DNA of 64,000 nt, taken from the NCBI RefSeq assembly GCF_019168305.1, contig NZ_JAHTBI010000001.1, forward strand, positions 124,001 to 188,000. The letters are read 5' to 3'. Under the pieces are notes generated by a model. The model saw only the letters and a program-made list of their open reading frames with translations, did no database searches and was not told the DNA's origin. Below are positions 17,360 through 30,766 of the stretch, one piece after another. Both the position numbers and the translations under genes were made by a program. The stretch is from Pseudomonas aegrilactucae. Its GTDB lineage: Bacteria > Pseudomonadota > Gammaproteobacteria > Pseudomonadales > Pseudomonadaceae. Each line of letters starts with the position of its first letter. Positions within the stretch are counted from its first letter, which is position 1.

Positions 17360-18742
17360 ATGACGTCGGTCTCCCCGTGCGCCATCCCACTCGACGAGAT
17401 GGGTGAATTTCTCAAGGCCCACCCTGAGGTGCAATTTGTCGATCTGCTGATTGCAGACATGAACGGCGTGGTGCGTGGCAAGCGCATCGAGCGAGCCAGC
17501 CTGGTCAAGGTCTATGAAAAAGGCATCAACCTGCCGGCCTCCCTGTTTGCTCTGGACATCAACGGCTCCACCGTCGAAAGCACCGGCCTTGGCCTGGACA
17601 TCGGCGATGCCGACCGCATCTGCTATCCGATCCCCGGCACCCTGAGCTTCGAGCCGTGGCAGAAGCGTCCGACCGCCCAGTTGCTGATGACCATGCACGA
17701 ACTCGACGGCACGCCGTTCTTCGCCGACCCGCGCGAAGTGCTGCGTGGCGTGGTGGAAAAATTCGACGCGATGGGCCTGGATATCTGCGCCGCGTTCGAG
17801 CTGGAGTTCTACCTGATCGACCAGGACAACCTGAACGGTCGCCCGCAACCGCCGCGCTCACCGATCTCCGGCAAGCGCCCACAGTCGACCCAGGTGTACC
17901 TGATCGACGACCTGGACGAGTACGTCGACTGCCTGCAGGACATGCTCGAAGCTGCCAAGGAACAAGGCATCCCGGCCGATGCGATCGTCAAGGAAAGTGC
18001 CCCGGCGCAGTTCGAGGTCAACCTGCACCACGTTGCCGACGCCATCAAGGCTTGCGACTACGCGGTGCTGCTCAAGCGCCTGATCAAGAACATCGCCTAC
18101 GACCATGAAATGGACTCCACCTTCATGGCCAAGCCCTACCCAGGCCAGGCGGGCAACGGCCTGCACGTGCACATCTCGCTGCTGGACAAGAAAACCGGCA
18201 AGAACATCTTCACCAGCGATGACCCCGAGCAGAGTGAAGTCCTGCGCCATGCCATCGGCGGCGTGCTCGAAACCCTGCCGGCCTCGATGGCCTTCCTGTG
18301 CCCCAACGTCAACTCGTACCGGCGCTTCGGTGCGCAGTTCTACGTGCCCAACGCGCCGAGCTGGGGCCTGGACAACCGTACCGTGGCGGTGCGCGTGCCC
18401 ACCGGCAGCAGCGATGCGGTGCGTATCGAGCACCGGGTCGCCGGCGCCGATGCCAACCCGTACCTGATGATGGCGTCGATCCTGGCCGGTATTCACCATG
18501 GCCTGACCCACAGGATCGATCCGGGTGAGCCGGTGGAAGGCAATGCCTATGAGCAACTGGAACAGAGCCTGCCGAACAACCTGCGCGACGCGTTGCGCGA
18601 GCTCGATGACAGCGAAGTGCTGAACCAGTACATCAGCCCGGACTACATCGACATCTTCGTCGCCTGCAAGGAAAGCGAGATGGCCGAGTTCGAAGTATCG
18701 ATCTCCGACCTCGAATACAACTGGTACCTGCACACGGTGTGA
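17360..18742 (+). CDS. Glutamine synthetase-like gamma-glutamylpolyamine synthetase
   Basis: The 460-residue protein has GS fold motifs: DLLIADMNGVVRGKR in the N-terminal domain, then FELEFYLID (metal-binding Glu), NGLHVHISLLDKKTG and IEHRVAGADANPYLMMASIL. It is about the size of PuuA/SpuI-type ligases, which join glutamate to putrescine or related amines in an ATP-dependent step. Its neighbours are a gamma-glutamyl hydrolase and an amino-acid permease, which supports amine catabolism over glutamine synthesis. A Shine-Dalgarno-like aaagga precedes the ATG. The exact amine is not readable from the sequence. Confidence 0.85.
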   Translation: MTSVSPCAIPLDEMGEFLKAHPEVQFVDLLIADMNGVVRGKRIERASLVKVYEKGINLPASLFALDINGSTVESTGLGLDIGDADRICYPIPGTLSFEPWQKRPTAQLLMTMHELDGTPFFADPREVLRGVVEKFDAMGLDICAAFELEFYLIDQDNLNGRPQPPRSPISGKRPQSTQVYLIDDLDEYVDCLQDMLEAAKEQGIPADAIVKESAPAQFEVNLHHVADAIKACDYAVLLKRLIKNIAYDHEMDSTFMAKPYPGQAGNGLHVHISLLDKKTGKNIFTSDDPEQSEVLRHAIGGVLETLPASMAFLCPNVNSYRRFGAQFYVPNAPSWGLDNRTVAVRVPTGSSDAVRIEHRVAGADANPYLMMASILAGIHHGLTHRIDPGEPVEGNAYEQLEQSLPNNLRDALRELDDSEVLNQYISPDYIDIFVACKESEMAEFEVSISDLEYNWYLHTV

Positions 18743-18775
18743 CGCCTGGATCACGCTGCAACGGAGGGTTGACCG

Positions 18776-19546
18776 ATGAACACGAGCGCAGCGCAACTGC
18801 CCTTGATTGGCGTCAGTGCGTGCCGCCAGCAACTGGGCAGGAACTCGTCCCACACCGTGGGCGACAAGTACGTCGAGGCCGCCGGCTTTGCCGGGCTGGC
18901 GCTGATCCTGCCGGCGCGCGACGTGCCGGTCGACCCAGGCCTTGTGCTAGAGCGGCTGGATGGCATTCTTTTTACCGGTTCGCCTTCTAATGTCGAGCCG
19001 CATCATTACAATGGCGCCCCCAGCATGGAAGGCACCCGCCACGACGTGTTCCGTGACCGGCTGACCCTGCCGCTGCTGCAGGCCGCGATTGCCCGGGGCG
19101 TGCCGGTGTTGTGCATCTGCCGGGGGTTCCAGGAACTCAACGTCAGCCTGGGCGGCACCTTGCATCAGCGTGTGCAGGAGCTGCCGGGCTTTCTGGACCA
19201 TCGCGAGCCGCAGGATGCGCCGCTTGAGGAACAATACAGCCCCCGTCATCGGGTCACCGTCCAGCCTGGAGGGAAATTCGAGCAACTGGGGCTGCCCGCC
19301 AGTTTCATGGTCAATTCGCTGCACAGCCAGGGCATCGATCGCCTGGCCGATGGCTTGCGGGTCGAAGCCCGGGCCCCCGATGGACTGATCGAAGCCGTGT
19401 CGATGGATGACGCCCCCGGTTTTGTGGTCGGTGTGCAATGGCACCCCGAATACCGCTTTGCCGAAAACCCGGTCTCGCTGCGCCTGTTCGAGGCGTTTCG
19501 CGAGGCGTGCAGCGCCCATGCCCAAGGCCGGGAGAAGGCCCTATGA
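18776..19546 (+). CDS. Class I glutamine amidotransferase-like gamma-glutamyl hydrolase (PuuD/SpuA type)
   Basis: The 256-residue protein has the class I amidotransferase triad: Cys in PVLCICRGFQELNVSLGG and His-Glu in VGVQWHPEYRF. Family members such as PuuD release glutamate from gamma-glutamyl-GABA. It starts 33 bp after the ligase with ggaggg upstream, so the two are probably one operon. Together they would glutamylate an amine and later free the acid product. Confidence 0.88.
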   Translation: MNTSAAQLPLIGVSACRQQLGRNSSHTVGDKYVEAAGFAGLALILPARDVPVDPGLVLERLDGILFTGSPSNVEPHHYNGAPSMEGTRHDVFRDRLTLPLLQAAIARGVPVLCICRGFQELNVSLGGTLHQRVQELPGFLDHREPQDAPLEEQYSPRHRVTVQPGGKFEQLGLPASFMVNSLHSQGIDRLADGLRVEARAPDGLIEAVSMDDAPGFVVGVQWHPEYRFAENPVSLRLFEAFREACSAHAQGREKAL

Positions 19547-19653
19547 GGTCACCCGGCAGTGCCTGTGCGGTGCACTGCAACACGATTCATTGAGTGATAG
19601 CGGGGCCCCATGGGGCACTCGAAAAACAATACCAATAGTGGCGGCAACTACTC

Positions 19654-21168
19654 ATGAGTGAACACAAAGCAGGCCTGTCCCCGGGCGGGCGATCCAAAGG
19701 GCTGGCCAAGGGCCGGCTCGGACTGCTGGCCAGCATCGTGCTGGGCATTTCCACCATCGCACCGGTGTATACCCTCACCGGCGCCCTCGGCCCGACCGTG
19801 CGCGAAGTCGGTGCCCACCTGCCGGCGGTGTTCATCGTCGGCTTCCTGCCCATGCTGCTGGTGGCCCTGGGGTACCGTGAGCTGAACGCCGCCGAGCCGG
19901 ACAGCGGCACCTCGTTCACCTGGTCGGCGCGTGCCTTCGGCCCGATGATCGGCTGGATCGGCGGGTGGGGGCTGGTGACGGCCACCACCATCGTGCTGTC
20001 GAACCTGGCCGGGGTGGCGGTGGACTTCTTCTATCTGTTCCTCGGGCAGATCACCGGCCGCCACGAGGTGGCGGCGCTGGCGGACAACCTGTTGATCAAC
20101 GTCACCACCTGCTGCGTGTTCATTGCCATGGCGGTGTGGATCTGTTGCCGGGGCATTGCCACCACCATGACGGTGCAGTACGGCCTGGTAGCACTGCAGT
20201 TGATCGTGCTGGTGGGCTTTGCCATGGCGGCGTTCGGCGAATCGTCGGCCGCGCCGCCGCTGGCCTTCGACCTGGACTGGTTCAACCCGTTCGGGGTCGA
20301 GTCGTTCTCGGCCTTCACCGCCGGCCTTTCATTGTCGATCTTCATTTTCTGGGGCTGGGACGTGTGCCTGAGCATGAGCGAAGAGTCGGTGGGCAGCGAT
20401 GAAGTGCCGGGCCGCGCCGCGACCCTCACCGTGCTGCTGATCCTGGGCCTGTACCTGGTGACCGCGATTGCCACGCTGCAGTTTGCCGGCATCGGCGACA
20501 TCGGCCTGGGCCTGGGTAACCCGCGTATCCAGGAGAACGTCTTCGCCCATCTGGCCGGTCCGGTGATGGGGCCGCTGGCGATCCTGATGTCGATCGCGGT
20601 GCTGGCCAGCACCGCCGCCTCGCTGCAGTCGACCTTCGTGTCGCCTGCGCGCACCTTGCTGGCGATGGGGTACTACGGCGCGGTGCCGGAGCGCTTCGCA
20701 AGCATCTGCCCGCGTTCGAAAACCCCGCGTTACGCCACTATCTGTGCCGGTGTGGCCGCGGCGGTGTTCTACGTCACCATGCGCACCCTGAGCGAAAACG
20801 TGCTGGCCGACACCATCACGGCCCTGGGCATGATGATCTGCTTCTACTACTCGCTGACCGCGTTTGCCTGCGTGTGGTACTTCCGCCACAGCCTCACCGA
20901 CAGCCTGCGCCACTTCCTGATGCGCGGTCTGTGCCCGCTGCTGGGCGGCGGCATCCTCTCGGTGATTTTCCTGCAGACAGCCATCGACAGCGCCTCGCCG
21001 TCATTCGGCAGCGGTTCGCATGTAGGGGGCCTGGGGCTGGTGTTCGTGATCGCGATGATCATCACCCTGCTGGGCCTGGTGCTGATGATGCTGTCGCGCC
21101 TGCGTGCGCCGGCGTTCTTCCTGGGCATGACCCTGCGCCGTCACGCAACGGTGCCCAGCCGCAGTTAA
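19654..21168 (+). CDS. APC superfamily amino acid/polyamine permease
   Basis: The 504-residue integral membrane protein has about 12 hydrophobic segments. The first helix shows ASIVLGISTIAPVYTLTGAL, close to the substrate-binding turn in this family, and YRELNAAEPDSGTSFTWSAR is a classic APC motif. It lies 107 bp after the hydrolase on the same strand, so import of the amine or amino acid used by the cassette is likely. Substrate specificity is unknown. Confidence 0.9.
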   Translation: MSEHKAGLSPGGRSKGLAKGRLGLLASIVLGISTIAPVYTLTGALGPTVREVGAHLPAVFIVGFLPMLLVALGYRELNAAEPDSGTSFTWSARAFGPMIGWIGGWGLVTATTIVLSNLAGVAVDFFYLFLGQITGRHEVAALADNLLINVTTCCVFIAMAVWICCRGIATTMTVQYGLVALQLIVLVGFAMAAFGESSAAPPLAFDLDWFNPFGVESFSAFTAGLSLSIFIFWGWDVCLSMSEESVGSDEVPGRAATLTVLLILGLYLVTAIATLQFAGIGDIGLGLGNPRIQENVFAHLAGPVMGPLAILMSIAVLASTAASLQSTFVSPARTLLAMGYYGAVPERFASICPRSKTPRYATICAGVAAAVFYVTMRTLSENVLADTITALGMMICFYYSLTAFACVWYFRHSLTDSLRHFLMRGLCPLLGGGILSVIFLQTAIDSASPSFGSGSHVGGLGLVFVIAMIITLLGLVLMMLSRLRAPAFFLGMTLRRHATVPSRS

Positions 21169-21185
21169 GCGGCCGGGCAGGCTGC

Positions 21186-22683
<1,498 letters not shown>

Positions 22684-22946
22684 GGGAGATACCTCGCAGG
22701 TAAGGGTGCAACCCGACAGGCTGCAAAGGCGCAGGATTGTAGCGCAGTGCGGCGCTGGCTCCCAATGCGCTGATGGTACAAAACGCCGCGCAGGCAGCGG
22801 GAAAACCCGACCAGCGTGGTCAGGTGGCGGCTTTGCGCAGCCAGTACCGGCGATCGGCTGGCCCGGGATTTGGCCACAGGCATGTCCAGCGGGGTCCTGT
22901 GGCCCTATAATGCCGGGCAGATTCATATCCAGTACAGGTAGCCCAA

Positions 22947-23669
22947 ATGAAACGTCCAAGTGGTCGCGTTGCCGATCAGCTGCGCCCGATCCGCATCACC
23001 CGCAACTACACCAAACACGCCGAGGGGTCTGTACTGGTCGAGTTCGGTGACACCAAGGTCATCTGCACGGTCAGCGTCGAAAATGGCGTGCCGCGCTTCC
23101 TCAAGGGCCAGGGCCAAGGCTGGCTGACTGCCGAATATGGCATGCTGCCGCGTGCTACCGGTGAGCGTAACCAGCGTGAAGCCAGCCGTGGCAAGCAGGG
23201 TGGTCGCACCCTCGAAATCCAGCGCCTGATCGGCCGCTCGCTGCGCGCTGCGCTGGACATGAGCAAGCTGGGCGACATCACCCTGTACGTCGACTGCGAC
23301 GTGATCCAGGCTGACGGTGGTACCCGCACCGCGTCGATCACCGGTTCCATGGTGGCACTGGTCGATGCCCTGCGTGTGGTCAAGAAGCGTGGCGGCCTCA
23401 AGGGTGGCGACCCGATCAAGCACATGATCGCCGCCGTGTCGGTGGGCATGTACCAGGGTGAAGCGGTACTGGACCTGGATTACCCGGAAGACTCGGCCGC
23501 CGAGACCGACCTGAACGTGGTGATGACCAGCGCCGGTGGTTTCATCGAAGTGCAGGGCACCGCCGAAGGCGCACCGTTCCAGCCTGAAGAGCTCAACGCC
23601 ATGCTGGCGCTGGCGCAAAAGGGCATGACCGACCTGTTCGAGCTGCAGCAGGCGGCGCTGGCTGACTGA
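22947..23669 (+). CDS. rph: Ribonuclease PH
   Basis: The 240-residue phosphorolytic 3'-5' exoribonuclease trims tRNA 3' ends. Visible motifs are [17 protein letters not shown] at the start, [37 protein letters not shown] and the active-site region [20 protein letters not shown]. The length is normal. It is divergent from yicC and followed at 12 bp by a DUF4870 gene. Confidence 0.97.
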   Translation: MKRPSGRVADQLRPIRITRNYTKHAEGSVLVEFGDTKVICTVSVENGVPRFLKGQGQGWLTAEYGMLPRATGERNQREASRGKQGGRTLEIQRLIGRSLRAALDMSKLGDITLYVDCDVIQADGGTRTASITGSMVALVDALRVVKKRGGLKGGDPIKHMIAAVSVGMYQGEAVLDLDYPEDSAAETDLNVVMTSAGGFIEVQGTAEGAPFQPEELNAMLALAQKGMTDLFELQQAALAD

Positions 23670-23681
23670 TCAGGAGCTGTC

Positions 23682-24047
23682 ATGGTCGAGGAGTCCAACG
23701 TGGTCGTGCCCAGTGATGCTGCGCGTCACTGGGGCATGCTGTGCCATCTGGCGGCCGCTGCCGGGATGATTGTGCCATTTGCCAACCTGATCGCGCCGTT
23801 GGTGTTGTGGTGGTTCAAGCGCGGCGTCGACCCCTTCGTCGATGCCCAGGGCAAGGAGGCGGTCAACTTCCAGCTGACCATGACGCTGCTGGGCATGGTG
23901 TGCATCGTGGCCTTCACCGTACCGATGGCGAAGCTGGCGCTGACCATCATTTCGCTGGGCGTGGCGGTGTTGATCATCATTGCGGCGTTCAACGTCAGGC
24001 AGGGCAAGGCCTTTCGTTATCCGCTGGCCTGGCGTGTACTGGCCTGA
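23682..24047 (+). CDS. DUF4870 membrane protein
   Basis: A 121-residue small membrane protein with about three hydrophobic segments. The family pattern is present: RHWGMLCHLAAAAGMIVPF, LIAPLVLWWFKRG, FVDAQGKEAVNFQLTM. The function of the family is unknown. It has a caggagc ribosome site, sits 12 bp after rph and is followed by a REP doublet and a hairpin terminator. Confidence 0.85.
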   Translation: MVEESNVVVPSDAARHWGMLCHLAAAAGMIVPFANLIAPLVLWWFKRGVDPFVDAQGKEAVNFQLTMTLLGMVCIVAFTVPMAKLALTIISLGVAVLIIIAAFNVRQGKAFRYPLAWRVLA

Positions 24048-24061
24048 AACCGCAGCGTTCT

Positions 24062-24135
24062 CTTCGCTGGCAAGCCAGCTCCCACAGGGTTTTGCGTGCA
24101 CCGCGGCCTCTGTGGGAGCTGGCTTGCCAGCGAAG
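24062..24135. repeat. REP doublet 2 (REPIN-like)
   Basis: cttcgctggcaagccagctc (from 24062) and its inverse (ending cgaag at 24135) pair almost perfectly across a spacer of about 26 bp. It lies between the DUF4870 gene and the shared terminator before crc. Confidence 0.9.
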
Positions 24136-24153
24136 GGGCCCGAAAGACAAGTA

Positions 24154-24185
24154 CAAAAAAGCCGACACGACGTCGGCTTTTTTGT
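24154..24185. terminator. Bidirectional terminator between DUF4870 and crc
   Basis: A gccgac/gtcggc stem (24161-24166 with 24172-24177) is flanked by an A-run on the left and a T-run on the right, so it can end transcription from both convergent genes. Confidence 0.85.
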
Positions 24186-24195
24186 GGCTGAACGA

Positions 24196-24975
24196 TCAGA
24201 TCGTCAGCGTCCAGTCATAGTCCACGATCAGTGGCGCATGCTGGGAGAAGCGTGGCTGACGTGGCAGGCGTGCTGTGCGTACAAAGCGGCGCAGGCCCGG
24301 GGTCAGCAGCTGGTAGTCGAAGCGCCAGCCCAGGTTGAGCATCTCGGCCTGCTCGTTGTCTGGCCACCAGCTGTACTGGTCGCCCTCACGGCTGACTTCG
24401 CGCAACGCATCGACATAGCCCATGTTGCCGACGATCTCGTCCATCCACGCCCGCTCAGGCGCCAGGAACCCCGGCGACTGCTGGCCGTCGCGCCAGTTCT
24501 TCACGTCGAGCTTCTGCTGCGCCACATACAGCGACCCGCAGTAGATGTACTCGCGGCGCTTGCGGCGCTGCTTGTCCAGGTACTTGCCGAAGTCGTCCAT
24601 CAACTTGAACTTCTGGTTGAGGTCTTCGTCGCCGTTCATGCCCGAGGGCAACAGCAAGGTGGCAATACTGACTTTGTCGAAATCGGCCTGCAGGTAACGC
24701 CCGTAGCGATCGGCTGTCTCGAAGCCCAGGCCGCTGATGACTGCCTTGGGCTGCAAACGCGAGTAGAGCGCCACGCCGCCTTGGGCTGGTACTTCTGCAT
24801 CGCAGGCATAAAGGAAGTAGCCATCGAGCTGGAAAGCTGGGTCGTCGAGTTCAAAGGCCGAGGCGCGGGTATCCTGAAGGCAGATGACGTCGGCATTCTG
24901 GGCTTGTAGCCAGCTGAGCAAACCACGCTCAACGGCAGCCTGAATGCCATTAACGTTCACACTGATGATCCGCAT
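24196..24975 (-). CDS. crc: Catabolite repression control protein Crc
   Basis: The 259-residue start at MRIISVNVNG gives the usual Crc length. It has the exonuclease III fold, but the catalytic positions have changed: ExoIII LQETK is LQDTR here, the GDMN-type motif is GSLY, and the SDH motif is SQH. Crc therefore is not expected to cut DNA; in pseudomonads it works with Hfq to repress translation of catabolic mRNAs. Its position divergent from pyrE matches known Pseudomonas order. Confidence 0.96.
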   Translation of the reverse strand: MRIISVNVNGIQAAVERGLLSWLQAQNADVICLQDTRASAFELDDPAFQLDGYFLYACDAEVPAQGGVALYSRLQPKAVISGLGFETADRYGRYLQADFDKVSIATLLLPSGMNGDEDLNQKFKLMDDFGKYLDKQRRKRREYIYCGSLYVAQQKLDVKNWRDGQQSPGFLAPERAWMDEIVGNMGYVDALREVSREGDQYSWWPDNEQAEMLNLGWRFDYQLLTPGLRRFVRTARLPRQPRFSQHAPLIVDYDWTLTI

Positions 24976-25022
24976 AAATGGCCCCAAAAATCTCGTGCGT
25001 GTATGATACCCGAGCTGTACTC

Positions 25023-25034
25023 ATTTAGCTAAAT
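25023..25034. promoter_or_regulatory. 12-bp palindrome in the crc-pyrE divergent region
   Basis: ATTTAGCTAAAT is a perfect palindrome 21 bp before the pyrE start and 47 bp before the crc start. It may be an operator or simply part of AT-rich promoter DNA. Confidence 0.3.
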
Positions 25035-25055
25035 CCGTGGTATCCGGGACTCTTC

Positions 25056-25697
25056 ATGCAGCCGTATCAGCGCGAATTCATTCGTTTTGCCATCGATCGT
25101 GGGGTTCTGCGCTTCGGTGAGTTCACCCTCAAGTCGGGCCGCACCAGCCCGTATTTCTTCAATGCTGGCCTGTTCAACACAGGTTCCGCCCTGGCCCAGC
25201 TCGGCCGGTTCTATGCAGCGGCGATTGTCGACAGCAAGATCCCGTTCGACGTGCTGTTCGGCCCGGCCTACAAGGGTATTCCCCTGGCGGCCGCGACGGC
25301 GGTGCAGTTGGCCGAGCACCATGGGCTCGACGTGCCGTGGTGCTTCAACCGCAAGGAAGCCAAGGCGCACGGCGAGGGCGGTAGCCTGGTGGGCTCGCCG
25401 CTGGCCGGTGACGTGTTGATCATCGACGACGTGATCACGGCCGGTACTGCCATCCGTGAGGTGATGCAGATCATCCAGGGCCAGCAGGCCAAGGCCGCTG
25501 GCGTGCTGATCGCGCTGAACCGCCAGGAGCGCGGCAACGGCGAGTTGTCGGCGATCCAGGAAGTTGAGCGCGACTTCGGCATTCCGGTGGTCAGCATCGT
25601 GTCGCTGACCCAGGTGCTGCAGTTCCTCGCCGACGACCCGGCGCTCAAGCAGCATTTGCCGGCAGTTGAGGCCTACCGGGCCCAGTACGGTATCTGA
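25056..25697 (+). CDS. pyrE: Orotate phosphoribosyltransferase
   Basis: The 213-residue enzyme makes OMP from orotate and PRPP in pyrimidine synthesis. The PRPP-binding motif is [16 protein letters not shown], and [20 protein letters not shown] and [15 protein letters not shown] are typical. The length is standard. It is divergent from crc and followed by a strong hairpin terminator. Confidence 0.98.
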   Translation: MQPYQREFIRFAIDRGVLRFGEFTLKSGRTSPYFFNAGLFNTGSALAQLGRFYAAAIVDSKIPFDVLFGPAYKGIPLAAATAVQLAEHHGLDVPWCFNRKEAKAHGEGGSLVGSPLAGDVLIIDDVITAGTAIREVMQIIQGQQAKAAGVLIALNRQERGNGELSAIQEVERDFGIPVVSIVSLTQVLQFLADDPALKQHLPAVEAYRAQYGI

Positions 25698-25703
25698 AGC
25701 AAT

Positions 25704-25734
25704 GAAAAAGGCGACCCGAGGGTCGCCTTTTTTG
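25704..25734. terminator. Terminator after pyrE
   Basis: A stem ggcgaccc/gggtcgcc is flanked by aaaaa and tttttt and follows the pyrE stop by 6 bp. It can act for the convergent argB transcript as well. Confidence 0.88.
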
Positions 25735-25749
25735 TGCCTGTGAGGGCCG

Positions 25750-25772
25750 ATTCGCCGGCAAGGCCGGCGAAT
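25750..25772. repeat. Short GC-rich hairpin next to the argB 3' end
   Basis: attcgccgg (25750-25758) pairs perfectly with ccggcgaat (25764-25772) over a 5-nt loop, three bases from the argB stop. It resembles the core of a second class of Pseudomonas REP sequence and differs from the five doublets in this window. Confidence 0.55.
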
Positions 25773-25775
25773 GCG

Positions 25776-28111
<2,336 letters not shown>

Positions 28112-28221
28112 CTCTGGGGCTCCAGGTTCATAGGCATGCGGGGCAGGCTCAAGTTGAACGCTTGGACGGCTGTTTCGCCAGAGAGTTCGCCGTCCTTGGC
28201 GCGAGGCAGGCTACCGACAGA

Positions 28222-28677
28222 TCAATGGCTGCCCGAATGACCGAAGCCGCCGGCACCGCGCTGGGTTTCATCGAAGGTCTCGACGATGTCGAAATGCGCC
28301 TGCACCACCGGTACCAGCACCAGTTGGGCGATACGCTCGCCGATGGCGATGGTGAACGGGGTCTGGCCGCGGTTCCAGCACGACACCATCAACTCGCCCT
28401 GGTAGTCCGAGTCGATCAGGCCGACCAGGTTGCCCAGCACGATGCCGTGTTTGTGGCCCAGGCCTGAGCGCGGCAGGATCAGTGCCGCCAGGCCCGGATC
28501 GCCGACATAGATCGACAGGCCGGTAGGGATCAGCAGGGTCTGGCCGGGCTCCAGCACGGTGTCTTGCTGGAGCATCGCGCGCAGGTCGAGGCCGGCAGAG
28601 CCTGGGGTGGCGTACTGGGGCAGCGGGAATTCGCTGCCGATGCGTGGGTCGAGAATCTTGGCTTGTAGGGCGTGCAT
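28222..28677 (-). CDS. dut: dUTP diphosphatase
   Basis: The 151-residue enzyme hydrolyses dUTP to dUMP and keeps uracil out of DNA. All trimeric dUTPase motifs are present: [38 protein letters not shown], and the C-terminal glycine-rich [12 protein letters not shown] that closes over the active site. It lies 6 bp downstream of coaBC, so the two are co-transcribed. Confidence 0.98.
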   Translation of the reverse strand: MHALQAKILDPRIGSEFPLPQYATPGSAGLDLRAMLQQDTVLEPGQTLLIPTGLSIYVGDPGLAALILPRSGLGHKHGIVLGNLVGLIDSDYQGELMVSCWNRGQTPFTIAIGERIAQLVLVPVVQAHFDIVETFDETQRGAGGFGHSGSH

Positions 28678-28683
28678 GCAGAA

Positions 28684-29892
28684 TTAAACCTGGTTGAGAC
28701 GTTCGGCGATGAAGGCAACCAGCTGGCGGGCGATCTTGCCCTTGCTGGTCTGCGCGAAAAGGGTGGCGTGAAGTTGGCGATCGATCACGCTGCAGGCGTT
28801 TTCCTCGCTGTTGAAGCCGATGCTGGGGTTGGCCACGTCATTGGCGACGATCAGGTCGAGGTTCTTGTCCTTGAGCTTGCGCGCGGCGTAATCGAGCAGG
28901 TGTTCGGTTTCGGCGGCAAAGCCGACGCTGAACGGGCGATCGGGGCGGGTGGCGATGGTGGCCAGAATGTCCGGGTTGCGCACCATCTGCAGTAACAGGC
29001 CATCGCCGGTCGTAGGGTCTTTCTTGAGTTTTTGCGGGGCGACGACCTCCGGGCGGTAGTCTGCCACCGCGGCCGACGCGATGAAGACATCGCAGGGAAT
29101 CGCCGCTTCACACGCGGCGAGCATGTCCCGCGCGCTCACCACGTCGATGCGGGTGACCCGGTCAGGTGTCGGCAGGTGCACAGGGCCCGTTACCAGGGTC
29201 ACCCGAGCACCGGCTTCGACCGCCGCTTCTGCCAGGGCGAAGCCCATCTTGCCCGAGCTATGATTGGTGATATAGCGCACCGGGTCGATGTTTTCCTGGG
29301 TGGGGCCGGCGGTAATCAGCACGTGCTTGCCGGTCAGCGACTGGCGCTTGAAGGTCTCGGCGGCGCACCAGGCCAGGTCCGTGGCTTCGAGCATGCGGCC
29401 AAGGCCCACATCGCCACAGGCCTGGCTGCCGGAGGCCGGGCCGAACACCTGGATATCGCGGCTTTGCAGCAGTTGCAGGTTGGCCTGGGTGGCCGGGTCG
29501 CGCCACATGGCCTGGTTCATGGCCGGTGCCAGCGCCACGGTGGCGTCGGTGGCCAGTACCAGGGTGGTCAGCAGGTCGTTGGCCACACCTTGTGCCAGTC
29601 GCGCGATCAGGTCGGCGGTAGCCGGTGCGATCAGCACCAGGTCGGCCCATTTGGCCAGCTCGATATGGCCCATCGCGGCTTCTGCGGCGGGGTCGAGCAG
29701 GTCCATGTGCACGGGGTGCCCGGACAGGGCCTGCATGGTCAACGGGGTGATGAACTCGGCCCCGCCGTGGGTCATGACGACGCGCACTTGCGCGCCGTGC
29801 TCCAGGAGTCGGCGAACCAGCTCGGCGCTCTTGTAGGCGGCGATGCCGCCGCCGACGCCAAGAACGATGCGTTTCCGATACAGCCGCTGCAT
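28684..29892 (-). CDS. coaBC: Bifunctional phosphopantothenoylcysteine decarboxylase/synthetase
   Basis: The 402-residue protein fuses CoaC and CoaB of coenzyme A synthesis. The CoaC half (residues 1-185) has [18 protein letters not shown] and the signature [10 protein letters not shown]. The CoaB half begins near [20 protein letters not shown], with [17 protein letters not shown] and [11 protein letters not shown], which holds the key lysine. The length is normal. dut follows immediately. Confidence 0.97.
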   Translation of the reverse strand: MQRLYRKRIVLGVGGGIAAYKSAELVRRLLEHGAQVRVVMTHGGAEFITPLTMQALSGHPVHMDLLDPAAEAAMGHIELAKWADLVLIAPATADLIARLAQGVANDLLTTLVLATDATVALAPAMNQAMWRDPATQANLQLLQSRDIQVFGPASGSQACGDVGLGRMLEATDLAWCAAETFKRQSLTGKHVLITAGPTQENIDPVRYITNHSSGKMGFALAEAAVEAGARVTLVTGPVHLPTPDRVTRIDVVSARDMLAACEAAIPCDVFIASAAVADYRPEVVAPQKLKKDPTTGDGLLLQMVRNPDILATIATRPDRPFSVGFAAETEHLLDYAARKLKDKNLDLIVANDVANPSIGFNSEENACSVIDRQLHATLFAQTSKGKIARQLVAFIAERLNQV

Positions 29893-30027
29893 AGGCTTGC
29901 CTTTGTTTGATCAGTGTTTGCACGCGGCGACGACGCCTCCCCAGGCCGAATCGTCGCGTAAAAAGAGGCCGCTACGATATCACAGGGCTGAAACGGGGAG
30001 CAGCCACACACAGACAGAGGGACGGGT

Positions 30028-30708
30028 ATGGGGATCAGGGATTGGCCGGCGGCGGAACGTCCGCGAGAGAAGTTGCTGGAGCGTGGAGCAGGGAGCCTGT
30101 CGGATGCCGAGTTGCTGGCGGTGTTCCTGCGCACGGGGGTGGCGGGTAAAAGCGCGGTGGACCTTGCGCGCCACCTGCTGCAGCAGTTTGGCGGGTTGCG
30201 CCAGTTGCTGGAGTCGGACCAGAAGACGTTCCAGCGCGAGTTGGGGTTGGGGCCGGCGAAGTATGCGCAGTTGCAGGCGGTGATGGAGATTGGTCGGCGG
30301 CATCTGGCCGAGACCATCATTCGCGACCCGGCGTTGCAGAGCCCGGGGGCAGTACGGCGCTATCTGAAATCAATGCTGCGGCACGAAGAAAGCGAGGTGT
30401 TTGGCTGTCTGTACCTGGATACCAAGCACCGTCCACTAGGTTTCGAAGCGTTGTTTCGTGGGTCAATCAGCAGTGCCAATGTCTACCCCCGAGAGGTTGT
30501 CAAGCGAGCCCTGGCCAGGAATGCGGCGGCGCTGATCCTGTGTCACAACCACCCCTCAGGTGTTCCAGAGCCAAGCCAGGCAGACCTGAGCCTGACGTTG
30601 CGTTTGCAAGAGGCGTTGAGTTTGATCGAGGTGCGGGTGCTGGATCACATCATCATCGGGGACGGGGAGCCGTTGTCGATGGTGGAGCGGGGGTGGTTTG
30701 CTGCTTGA
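30028..30708 (+). CDS. radC: RadC/MPN-domain protein
   Basis: The 226-residue protein has a helix-hairpin-helix N-terminal part ([28 protein letters not shown]) and a JAMM metalloprotease-like domain with [14 protein letters not shown]. The historic link to DNA repair is disputed and its biochemical role is unknown. It is divergent from coaBC. The AT-rich effector cassette converges on it just downstream. Confidence 0.95.
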   Translation: MGIRDWPAAERPREKLLERGAGSLSDAELLAVFLRTGVAGKSAVDLARHLLQQFGGLRQLLESDQKTFQRELGLGPAKYAQLQAVMEIGRRHLAETIIRDPALQSPGAVRRYLKSMLRHEESEVFGCLYLDTKHRPLGFEALFRGSISSANVYPREVVKRALARNAAALILCHNHPSGVPEPSQADLSLTLRLQEALSLIEVRVLDHIIIGDGEPLSMVERGWFAA

Positions 30709-30717
30709 AGGGGCTAT

Positions 30718-30758
30718 GCGTGGGCCAAACTATGTTTGCATAAAGCGTCGGCCCACGC
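30718..30758. terminator. Hairpin after radC
   Basis: gcgtgggcc (30718-30726) pairs with ggcccacgc (30750-30758) across a 23-nt loop, between radC and the convergent membrane-protein gene. The T-run is short, so this is a probable rather than a clear terminator. Confidence 0.5.
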
Positions 30759-30766
30759 TTTGTAGT

